From positions 1 to 8,582 of the forward strand of contig CAXBGT010000220.1 in assembly GCA_963975265.1 (NCBI GenBank): a DNA stretch of 8,582 bases, read 5' to 3'. Every line of letters starts with the position of its first letter. The first letter of the stretch is position 1. Below are positions 1 to 5,074 of the stretch, piece by piece. Under the pieces are notes generated by a model that was not told the DNA's origin, ran no database searches, and saw only the letters and a list, made by a program, of their open reading frames with translations. This stretch comes from CAJXUU01 sp963975265 (GTDB lineage: Bacteria > Bacteroidota > Bacteroidia > Chitinophagales > Saprospiraceae). Made by a program: the position numbers and the translations under genes.

Positions 1-61
1 GGATGAAAAGGGGGATCTTTATCTTGTAAAGATAAAGAGATTAATAATTAATAAAAAATAA
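1..61 (+). CDS. Possible 3' end of an upstream gene (partial)
   Basis: Reading from base 2, this frame stays open from the window edge to a TAA at 59-61 and gives a plausible hydrophilic C-terminus, DEKGDLYLVKIKRLIINKK. The stop lies three bases before the next ATG, which fits the compact gene packing seen downstream. Only 19 residues are visible, so no function can be assigned. A competing frame ends at TAA 27-29 (…MKRGIFIL), but it would leave a longer gap and looks less protein-like. The call rests on frame and spacing alone. Confidence 0.45.
   Translation, partial: DEKGDLYLVKIKRLIINKK
16..38 (+). other. 10-bp perfect inverted repeat, 3-base loop
   Basis: TCTTTATCTT (16-25) and AAGATAAAGA (29-38) are exact reverse complements separated by GTA. 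The stem is AT-rich and no T-run follows, so it does not look like a standard intrinsic terminator. It lies 27 bases upstream of the first complete gene, probably inside the end of the preceding gene. It could be an mRNA-stabilising or processing hairpin, or chance in AT-rich DNA. Confidence 0.4.
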
Positions 62-64
62 CAA

Positions 65-352
65 ATGTCAAAATTACCAAAAACTACTGAGATGTTACAC
101 ACACTAACACTAGAACAATTAAATGAACTGAAGGGACAGATCACACAGATGATCGATCTCAAAGGTGGACTGAAAAGAATCTTCAAAGCTGGACAGCAAT
201 GTCATATCGATTCTAGCAAGTCATCTATCAAAGGAAAGTTAGGTGAGATTATTAAAGTGAACAAAACCAAATGCAAGATACAATTTAACGGAACTGGCAA
301 TGAAAGAACATCTATATGGAATGTACCTTTCAACATGATCGAATTAGTATAA
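65..352 (+). CDS. Small protein with SH3/KOW-like C-terminal domain
   Basis: This is a basic protein of 95 residues. Residues about 8-32 look like an amphipathic helix (LTLEQLNELKGQITQMI). Residues about 40-95 have the spacing of a small SH3/KOW/Tudor-like beta barrel: F-x-A-G-Q, then G-x-x-G-E-I-I-K-V-N, then KIQF and a closing WNVPFNMIEL strand. Such barrels often bind nucleic acid or protein, so a nucleic-acid-associated accessory role is an inference, not a recognised family. The start is the first ATG, three bases after the probable upstream stop. There is no strong Shine-Dalgarno, only AAGAGA about 25 bases upstream, so translation may be coupled to the preceding gene. The stop overlaps the next start (TAATG at 350-354). 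Confidence is high that the gene is real and low on function. Confidence 0.8.
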   Translation: MSKLPKTTEMLHTLTLEQLNELKGQITQMIDLKGGLKRIFKAGQQCHIDSSKSSIKGKLGEIIKVNKTKCKIQFNGTGNERTSIWNVPFNMIELV

Positions 353-840
353 TGAAGATAGCATTCCTACATGGTTTAGAAAGCTCAGCTGGTTGTGATA
401 GAGTTCTTTGGTTAGAGAGTCAAGGACATGAAGTTTACAACCCACAATTAGAATACATCACTGACAACAGTTGTTATGAAAATGTATCGAATCACCTATC
501 TGAGTTTAAGCCTAATTTAATTATTGGTTCTTCGATAGGTGGATGGTTCGCTTGGAATTTGGGTAAGGACTTCGGAACTACAGTTCTTCTATTGAATCCC
601 GCTGTTCATAGTAGAACGGTAGAACTGGAAATAGGATGCCCAGTACGATGGGAAGGGCATAGTAAAGTCTATATGGCTTTAGGAGCTAAAGATACAGTCG
701 TAGATCCTGAAACGACTATGGAATGGATGTGTGAAAATGATCCACTGGACTTTAATCCAAATAATACTTATTGGGGAGATTATGGACATAGGACATCATT
801 GGAGCATTTCAAAAAGGTATATAATAAAATAAAAATATGA
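352..840 (+). CDS. YqiA-like (UPF0227) alpha/beta-hydrolase, putative esterase
   Basis: The 162-residue product opens with a hydrophobic strand and oxyanion-type loop (IAFLHGLESS, residues 3-12) typical of YqiA/UPF0227 esterases. It has a nucleophile elbow G59-S-S61-I-G63 (LIIGSSIGGW) with Ser61 as the likely nucleophile. An acidic residue lies in MALGAKDTVVD (Asp114, or Asp118), and a late histidine at His146 in DYGHRT. All three catalytic positions are in the expected order. It is slightly shorter than bacterial YqiA (about 190 residues). I chose ATG 352 over the upstream in-frame ATG 316 because 352 overlaps the previous stop as TAATG and begins exactly at the family's first beta strand. 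It overlaps the next gene by ATGA (837-840), so the three genes are probably co-translated. No signal peptide is visible, so it should be cytoplasmic. The substrate is unknown. Confidence 0.85.
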   Translation: MKIAFLHGLESSAGCDRVLWLESQGHEVYNPQLEYITDNSCYENVSNHLSEFKPNLIIGSSIGGWFAWNLGKDFGTTVLLLNPAVHSRTVELEIGCPVRWEGHSKVYMALGAKDTVVDPETTMEWMCENDPLDFNPNNTYWGDYGHRTSLEHFKKVYNKIKI

Positions 841-1202
841 AAATAATAAACACAAAAGAACGTAAAATCTGGATATCAGAATTAGATGCGTGGGTATCGA
901 TGGAAGAGTATTTGGATACAATTAAAAATACAATTGAGAATGAAACGGTTGGAATACATCCCGATGGATATCAGATGAAGTATACAAGCTGTTCAGATCA
1001 AGACGGTAATCGTTGGAAAGAGCCTTACGTCAAGGTATATAACAAACACTCAGCTGAAACTGTAACAGATGCACTTAATGATGTGGGAATACAAGCATCG
1101 GTCGATTGCTATGAAGATGATGATGGAGCTGGTGACGGGGGAAGACCAATCATTAGAAAATTATGGTCTGTTAGATTGGGGATAAAAATAAAAGCTGAGT
1201 AA
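837..1202 (+). CDS. Hypothetical acidic protein of 121 residues
   Basis: I do not recognise this protein. It is soluble-looking, with no signal peptide or membrane segment. Residues about 10-32 contain aromatic-rich segments (IWISELDAWVSMEEYLD), and residues 92-102 form a strongly acidic, glycine-rich stretch (CYEDDDGAGDGG) that could be a metal-binding or flexible loop. A positively charged tail follows (IIRKLW…IKIKAE). The start overlaps the hydrolase stop as ATGA, so translation is probably coupled. Its stop codon, TAA 1200-1202, sits in the loop of the terminator that ends this three-gene cluster. Coding potential is supported by length, tight coupling and the terminator position. Confidence 0.7.
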   Translation: MKIINTKERKIWISELDAWVSMEEYLDTIKNTIENETVGIHPDGYQMKYTSCSDQDGNRWKEPYVKVYNKHSAETVTDALNDVGIQASVDCYEDDDGAGDGGRPIIRKLWSVRLGIKIKAE

Positions 1203-1219
1203 TCAGCTTTTTCCTTTTG
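1190..1219 (+). terminator. Intrinsic terminator overlapping the stop of the 121-residue gene
   Basis: AAAAGCTGA (1190-1198) pairs perfectly with TCAGCTTTT (1203-1211), with a GTAA loop (1199-1202), and is followed by TTCCTTTTG. The upstream A-run and downstream T-rich tail would allow bidirectional activity. The loop contains the stop codon TAA 1200-1202, so a ribosome finishing the upstream gene would cover the hairpin. It separates the accessory cluster from phoH and the structural genes. Confidence 0.8.
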
Positions 1220-1222
1220 TAT

Positions 1223-1232
1223 ACATGTATAT
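1223..1232 (+). promoter_or_regulatory. Intergenic ATATKTATAT-type motif upstream of phoH (one mismatch)
   Basis: ACATGTATAT matches the recurrent element at 9 of 10 positions. It lies within a perfect 12-bp palindrome, TATACATGTATA (1220-1231), in the 96-base gap between the terminator and phoH, 66 bases before the phoH ATG. A second related run, GATATTTATTG (1236-1246), lies just downstream. It is a candidate promoter or operator, with position and recurrence as the only evidence. Confidence 0.35.
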
Positions 1233-1249
1233 ATTGATATTTATTGTAA

Positions 1250-1274
1250 AGGGTATAGAATATCCTTATACCCT
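1250..1274 (+). other. Hairpin in the phoH leader
   Basis: GGGTATA (1251-1257) and TATACCC (1267-1273) are exact reverse complements with a 9-base loop, and A1250-T1274 extends the stem. There is no T-run, so it is not a typical terminator. It ends 14 bases before the AGGAGAG ribosome-binding site at 1288-1294, so it would lie in the phoH 5' leader if transcription starts at the motifs upstream. It could affect mRNA stability or translation. Confidence 0.5.
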
Positions 1275-1298
1275 AACCAATAATAATAGGAGAGTCAC

Positions 1299-1976
1299 AT
1301 GTCAAAGTATCAGTTTGCAAACGATCGTCCAAAGAACAATAAAAAAGGTTATAGATTTCTACTATCGCTCAATGAAGAGCAAAAAAAGGCAAAAACTGAA
1401 ATTTATCAGAACACAATTTCAACAATTATCGGAAAGGCTGGATCCGGAAAAACCTTACTAGCGTGTCAAATAGCGTTGCATCAATTACTTGAAAAAGATA
1501 TAACTAAAATAGTAATAACCCGACCAACGGTATCCAAAGAAGACATGGGACATCTACCAGGAAACATAAAAGAGAAGATGGATCCATGGGTAGCTCCAAT
1601 ATATTCAAACATGTACCAATTACTCAGAAAAGAACGAGTAGATAAAATGGTTCAAGATGGCCAAATTGAAATTGTCCCCGTATCTTATATGAGAGGAAGG
1701 ACATTTCTAAATACTTGCGTGATTGTAGATGAATGTCAAAATCTGGATAATCAGCAAACCTTTATGATAGTACAACGTATAGGTAAAGGAAGTAGAATGA
1801 TGTTTTGTGGAGATAGTGATCAAGTAGATCTAAAACGTCAGATGGATAGCGGACTAGCATTCTTATCAAAAATACAAAATGTGGAAGGATTACACACAAT
1901 CAGGCTATTAGAAAACCATAGACATCCAATTTTGGATAATTTAATTCCAAAATATACTGAAAAGGGCATTTCGTAG
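1299..1976 (+). CDS. phoH: PhoH-like P-loop ATPase
   Basis: This 225-residue protein is a compact PhoH-family NTPase related to the helicase/RNase-associated PhoH proteins. It has a Walker A motif GKAGSGKT at residues 45-52, the family segment VITRPTVSKEDMGHLPG at about 72-88, Walker B VIVDECQN at 141-148, and a helicase-motif-III-like CGDSDQVD at 170-177. A basic ENHRHP lies near the C-terminus. It lacks the extra PIN or KH domains found in longer bacterial homologues and is core-domain only, as is usual in phages. The start at 1299 follows AGGAGAG (1288-1294) at good spacing. phoH genes are frequent in marine phages, where their role is unresolved: phosphate-linked, or RNA metabolism. It lies after a terminator and directly before the neck genes, so it may be transcribed with them. 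Confidence 0.95.
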   Translation: MSKYQFANDRPKNNKKGYRFLLSLNEEQKKAKTEIYQNTISTIIGKAGSGKTLLACQIALHQLLEKDITKIVITRPTVSKEDMGHLPGNIKEKMDPWVAPIYSNMYQLLRKERVDKMVQDGQIEIVPVSYMRGRTFLNTCVIVDECQNLDNQQTFMIVQRIGKGSRMMFCGDSDQVDLKRQMDSGLAFLSKIQNVEGLHTIRLLENHRHPILDNLIPKYTEKGIS

Positions 1977-1986
1977 ATATTTATAT
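1977..1986 (+). promoter_or_regulatory. Intergenic ATATTTATAT motif upstream of gp13
   Basis: This is an exact copy of the recurrent dyad (ATAT-TT-ATAT), starting at the base after the phoH stop and ending 27 bases before the gp13 ATG. Its context (GTAGATATTTATATATA) closely matches the copy before the last gene (GTAGATATGTATATATA, from 8258). It contains TATTTATA, the reverse complement of the T4 late core. It is a candidate late promoter element or operator. Confidence 0.45.
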
Positions 1987-2013
1987 ATACACGAACTAAA
2001 TCTAAGGGATAAT

Positions 2014-3168
2014 ATGGCAACTACAAGAATATGGGCAGGAGATGCAACTTTCATAAGCGGATCAAGCACTCCATTTGGATTGTACGATTCTGACACTGAA
2101 TTTCAAACAGAATCAGTATCAACAGCAAAGTGGTGTGCAAAGAGAATGGGGTATCCTATTGTAGATATTGAATTGAATGAAGATGGATTATTTGCATGCT
2201 TTGAAGAAGCTGTATCCGAATATGGTGCACAAATAAATTTCATGAATATCAAGGATAATCTGCTACAAATGCGTGGCAAATCTCAAGCTACCGATATCAC
2301 TGGACAAAATATAACACCGTCGTTGGATGCAATAGTCACTCTATCTCACCAGTATGGAGTAGAAGCTGGTGTGGGTGGTAATGTAGATTATTATAGCGGC
2401 TCAATAGCTGTAACAAGTGGACAGCAAATATATGATTTAGATGATCCGGTAGTAACAACGTACGAATCAGGTACACCAGGTACAGATGGAATAGAAATAA
2501 AACGAATATTTCACCAACAAAGTCCTGCAGTATCAAGAGTATTCGATCCATATGCAGGAAGTGGAATGGCATCGCAAAATTTAATAGATGGATTTGGTTT
2601 TGGATCATACTCACCAGGTGTCAACTATATGATGATGCCAATGAATGCAGATCTATTGAGAGTCCAAGCAATTGAATTCAATGACATGATCAGAAAATCA
2701 GCATTCTCATTTGAATTAGTAAACAATAAGCTAAGAGTATTTCCAAATCCAACAGATGCATATACAATGCACTTTCAATATGTAAAAGTAAATGAAAGAT
2801 CGGCAAAACAAGGTGGGGTTGGAGAAGTAAGCGACTTTAGTGATATACCATACAACTCATTAACATATAGTAGTATCAACGCTGCAGGAAAACAGTGGAT
2901 CCGAAAGTATACATTAGCAAATGCTAAGGAATTGTTAGGTACCATAAGAAGTAAATATGGATCTATACCAATCCCAGGAGCAGAAACAACTTTAGATGGA
3001 GATACACTTAGATCAGAAGCATCTACTGAGAAATCTGAATTAATAACTCAGCTTAGAGAGGATTTAGAGTTAGCTTCAAAGCGAAATTTAATGGAACGTG
3101 AAAAGGAAATATCAGAATTCCAGCAAGAACTTATAAATAGAGTTCCTCTGCACATATATATAGGATAA
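2014..3168 (+). CDS. gp13: Neck protein gp13-like (head completion)
   Basis: The 384-residue product is recognised as a T4 gp13-type neck protein. In T4, gp13 and gp14 are added after DNA packaging to close the portal vertex and receive the tail. Family-like features are the N-terminal segment AKRMGYPIVDIELNEDGLFACFEEAVSEYGAQIN (split here: YPIVDIEL at about residues 47-54, then FEEAVSEYG), the mid-region SGQQIYDLDD, and a C-terminal helical region with GSIPIPGAETTLDGDTL and charged heptad-like EKSELITQLREDLE. It is longer than T4 gp13 (309 residues), as is common in marine T4-like relatives. The start is supported by AAGGGA at 2004-2009. It is followed three bases later by the gp14 ATG, so the two neck genes are probably coupled. 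Confidence 0.85.
   Translation: MATTRIWAGDATFISGSSTPFGLYDSDTEFQTESVSTAKWCAKRMGYPIVDIELNEDGLFACFEEAVSEYGAQINFMNIKDNLLQMRGKSQATDITGQNITPSLDAIVTLSHQYGVEAGVGGNVDYYSGSIAVTSGQQIYDLDDPVVTTYESGTPGTDGIEIKRIFHQQSPAVSRVFDPYAGSGMASQNLIDGFGFGSYSPGVNYMMMPMNADLLRVQAIEFNDMIRKSAFSFELVNNKLRVFPNPTDAYTMHFQYVKVNERSAKQGGVGEVSDFSDIPYNSLTYSSINAAGKQWIRKYTLANAKELLGTIRSKYGSIPIPGAETTLDGDTLRSEASTEKSELITQLREDLELASKRNLMEREKEISEFQQELINRVPLHIYIG
3132..3139 (+). promoter_or_regulatory. T4-type late promoter core TATAAATA inside the gp13 3' end
   Basis: An exact TATAAATA, the T4 late promoter consensus core recognised by the gp55 sigma factor, lies 32 bases before the gp14 start at 3172. That is a reasonable distance for a late promoter and leader. 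It is the only exact plus-strand copy I found in the window. It overlaps codons for LINR in gp13, so chance is possible in AT-rich coding sequence. Confidence 0.35.
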
Positions 3169-3171
3169 CTT

Positions 3172-3777
3172 ATGGCATTATTTGGAGGAGATAGAGATGT
3201 AGCGTTAATACGAACTGTCAATAGAGAACTGTTGAACAATATCGTAGATACTACTATTGACATATTCAAGATATCGCTATACGATACCAAAGCAAATTTG
3301 TACGGAGAAGCTTTGAATAAAATATACAAACCGGGTGTTAGAGTTGCAAGTTTAATTACACATGAAGATCAATCTTGGTCATCAGATGAGTTTGGACCAG
3401 ATATGACACAGACAGCTCAATTTGCATTTTTAAAATATGAGCTCCAGGAGATCGCAGATGTAGTGTTAGAAGTAGGCGATGTTATTGCATGGGATGAGAA
3501 ATATTGGGAGATAGATGGAGTAGCAGAGAATCAATACTTCATGGGTAAAAATAACGCGACTACTACAGCAAAAGAAGATCGTACAATAGGTGATATGGCA
3601 ATAGGTGACCCAGCATATGGAACTCCACTACAGATAGGAGGATATCAAGAAGTATTTGGAGCTAGTTTATCTATAATTGTAAATACTCATCAATCTAGAA
3701 GAAGTAAATTGAAAATAGAAGAAATTCGTAATGGTTTTACTCGAAAGAGCAAAGGACCAGGCGTTAGAGGAATATAA
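3172..3777 (+). CDS. gp14: Neck protein gp14-like (head completion)
   Basis: This 201-residue protein matches the T4 gp14 neck family, which acts with gp13 to complete the head and form the tail attachment site. Recognisable segments are NLYGEALNKIYKPGVRVASLI (in two parts, about residues 42-62), SSDEFGPDMTQTAQFAFLKYEL (about 70-91), and EVGDVIAWDEKYWEIDGVAENQYFMGKN (about 100-127). The pattern G-D-I-hydrophobic-W-[DE]-x-Y-[WY]-E-[IV]-D is typical. It is shorter than T4 gp14 (256 residues). The start ATG 3172 is preceded by AGGA at 3162-3165 overlapping the end of gp13. Its stop overlaps the next start as TAATG (3775-3779), tying it translationally to gp15. Confidence 0.85.
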   Translation: MALFGGDRDVALIRTVNRELLNNIVDTTIDIFKISLYDTKANLYGEALNKIYKPGVRVASLITHEDQSWSSDEFGPDMTQTAQFAFLKYELQEIADVVLEVGDVIAWDEKYWEIDGVAENQYFMGKNNATTTAKEDRTIGDMAIGDPAYGTPLQIGGYQEVFGASLSIIVNTHQSRRSKLKIEEIRNGFTRKSKGPGVRGI

Positions 3778-4652
3778 TGGCTGAGTATAACAAAGATCGT
3801 GAGCTTATGCAAGATAAGCGTTTAGCAAAAAAAGGACTTAAACAGCTTTCTGATATAGCTACTAATCGTGGAGATCAAATTAAGCGAGATGATAAGGTTA
3901 AGAATTATTATCTAGGTTTATATGATATAGACGAATGCGTCCAATACTATTTTGATAATGTGATCCAGCCAACGGTAAATGATGGTGGTGAATCGGTACG
4001 AGTACCAATGATATATGGATCACCGGAACGGTGGATGTCTATACAAGAAAACGGTCACCTAAGAGATAAGCAAGGTAAACTACAAATACCTGCTATTGTA
4101 TACAGACGGACATCAGTTGCAAAAAATAGAAACTTGTCCAACAAGTTAGATGCAAATAATCCTCATTTTCACTATACATTTCAAAAACAGTACAATTCTA
4201 GAAATCGATACGATAACTTCTCAGTTTTGAATGATATAAAAGCGAGTACTGAAAACTACAATGTAGTTATACCAGACTTTGTTACATTAACGTATGAGTG
4301 TATTATATGGACTGAATACGTAGAACAAATGAATAAAATAGTTGAATCAATCAACTATGCAGAAGATGCTTATTGGGGTGACGCAGAAAAATTCAAGTTC
4401 AGAGCATTAGTAGAAGATTTTTCATCAGAAACTGACCTAGAAGCAGATGCGGATAGAACAGTTAGAACATCATTCACTATCAGCATGGAAGGTTATATAA
4501 TTACTGATACGATGAATAAAGAATTAGCAAATCAAAATGTAAAAACGTTTGGACCGACTCAGACAGTATTCAATACTAAGTCAGCAGTAATACGAGATGG
4601 GCAATTGATAGAAATCGAAGAAAGTCCTCCAACAAAATCAGAATTAGAATAG
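3777..4652 (+). CDS. gp15: Tail sheath stabiliser / tail terminator gp15-like
   Basis: The 291-residue protein is a T4 gp15 family member; T4 gp15 (272 residues) caps the end of the tail tube and sheath and contacts the neck. Features include the N-terminal basic coiled segment, DIDECVQYYFDNVIQPTVND (split; about residues 51-70), VRVPMIYGSPERWMSIQ (about 76-92), RRTSVAKNRNLSNKLDANNPH, NRYDNFSVLND, VVIPDFVTLTYECIIWTEYVEQMNKIVESINYAEDAYWGD (about 164-203) and a final beta-rich ISMEGYII segment. The conserved IYG-x-PERW and YVEQMNKIVE-type segments make the call firm. It has no strong Shine-Dalgarno of its own but starts inside the gp14 stop codon, indicating coupled translation. The gp13-gp14-gp15 order is the same as in T4. 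Confidence 0.88.
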   Translation: MAEYNKDRELMQDKRLAKKGLKQLSDIATNRGDQIKRDDKVKNYYLGLYDIDECVQYYFDNVIQPTVNDGGESVRVPMIYGSPERWMSIQENGHLRDKQGKLQIPAIVYRRTSVAKNRNLSNKLDANNPHFHYTFQKQYNSRNRYDNFSVLNDIKASTENYNVVIPDFVTLTYECIIWTEYVEQMNKIVESINYAEDAYWGDAEKFKFRALVEDFSSETDLEADADRTVRTSFTISMEGYIITDTMNKELANQNVKTFGPTQTVFNTKSAVIRDGQLIEIEESPPTKSELE

Positions 4653-4671
4653 GCTTTGGCTGATCTATTAT

Positions 4672-4681
4672 ATATGTATAT
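4672..4681 (+). promoter_or_regulatory. Intergenic ATATGTATAT motif upstream of the coiled-coil gene
   Basis: This is an exact copy of the recurrent dyad with a GT centre. Its arms extend to five bases each (TATAT-GT-ATATA, 4671-4682). It lies in the 59-base gap after gp15, ending 30 bases before the ATG at 4712. It is a candidate promoter element or operator. Confidence 0.45.
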
Positions 4682-4711
4682 ACAATAAAACTATAAAACA
4701 GGAGTTATAAA

Positions 4712-4990
4712 ATGGCAGAAGAAAAAAAGTTTGATTCGGAAGAATTAGCAAAGATTAAAGATTTACAAACAAAATACCAAACCATCACAGCGAAGATGGG
4801 ACAATTAGAAGTAGATCGACTATTATTAGAACAAGCGATGAATAGATTAGATGTTTCCAGAGAAGAGTTAACAGCAGAGTACGAAGCTACACAAACTGAT
4901 GAGAAGAAATTTGTATCAGATTTGAACGGTAAGTATGGCGCAGGTAATGTTAATATCCAAACTGGTGTATTTACTCCAAACGAAGCTTAA
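4712..4990 (+). CDS. Small coiled-coil protein between gp15 and gp18 (unknown function)
   Basis: This is a 92-residue acidic protein. Residues about 8-70 are strongly helical with coiled-coil spacing (LAKIKDLQTKYQTITAKMG, then QLEVDRLLLEQAMNRL and LTAEYEATQTDEKKF). A short glycine-containing tail follows: LNGKYGAGNVNIQTGVFTPNEA. Proteins with this shape and a KYG-G-(I/V)N-TG-FTP tail occur, to my recollection, near sheath genes of marine T4-like phages, but no function is known to me. It has its own strong ribosome site (CAGGAGTT, about 4700-4707) and its own upstream motif. It occupies the position of T4 genes 16 and 17. A diverged small-terminase (gp16) role or a sheath/tail assembly factor are both possible; neither is shown by the sequence. 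Confidence 0.85.
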   Translation: MAEEKKFDSEELAKIKDLQTKYQTITAKMGQLEVDRLLLEQAMNRLDVSREELTAEYEATQTDEKKFVSDLNGKYGAGNVNIQTGVFTPNEA

Positions 4991-5012
4991 AATAATTACG
5001 TTTTGGTTTATT
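4976..5012 (+). terminator. Weak hairpin after the coiled-coil gene
   Basis: CCAAACG (4976-4982) can pair with CGTTTTGG (4999-5006) with one bulged T, across a 16-base loop that contains the stop TAA 4988-4990. A T-rich TTTATTTC follows (5007-5014). The long AT-rich loop makes it a weak terminator candidate at best. Confidence 0.25.
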
Positions 5013-5017
5013 TCTGC

Positions 5018-5027
5018 ATATTTATAT
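5018..5027 (+). promoter_or_regulatory. Intergenic ATATTTATAT motif upstream of the sheath gene
   Basis: This is an exact copy. It is the most symmetric example, GCATAT-TT-ATATGC (5016-5029), with six-base arms. It lies in the 84-base gap before the sheath gene, 47 bases from its ATG. A GC-rich stretch follows at once (GCGGTCGACGACCCG, 5028-5042), unusual in this AT-rich DNA. It is a candidate promoter or operator. Confidence 0.45.
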
Positions 5028-5029
5028 GC

Positions 5030-5040
5030 GGTCGACGACC
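5030..5040 (+). repeat. GC-rich short inverted repeat in the sheath leader
   Basis: GGTCG (5030-5034) and CGACC (5036-5040) are exact reverse complements around a single A. The 1-base centre makes an RNA hairpin unlikely, so a DNA dyad is more plausible. It stands out as the most GC-rich patch of any intergenic gap here and lies between the ATATTTATAT motif and the sheath ribosome site. Confidence 0.35.
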
Positions 5041-5074
5041 CGTATAACTATCGATAACAAGAGGAGTAAAAAAC

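Noticed and set aside
1..29. Alternative upstream gene end at TAA 27-29, with its stop in the loop of the first hairpin
   Set aside because: The frame ending at 61 gives a more protein-like C-terminus and tighter spacing; only a few codons are visible for either.
316..351. Upstream in-frame ATG adding 12 residues to the hydrolase
   Set aside because: The extension overlaps the preceding gene in another frame, and the family's first strand begins exactly at ATG 352, which also forms a TAATG coupling.
1225..1461. 78-residue reading frame overlapping phoH
   Set aside because: It starts inside the motif region without a ribosome site, overlaps phoH in another frame and shows no recognisable features.
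1838..2020. Minus-strand 60-residue frame over phoH end and gp13 start
   Set aside because: It is antisense to well-supported genes, with no ribosome site or protein-like composition.
2336..2614. Minus-strand 92-residue frame inside gp13
   Set aside because: Leu/His-rich composition is typical of an antisense shadow of a real gene.
3048..3329. Minus-strand 93-residue frame across the gp13-gp14 junction
   Set aside because: It is antisense to two recognised neck genes and has no support of its own.
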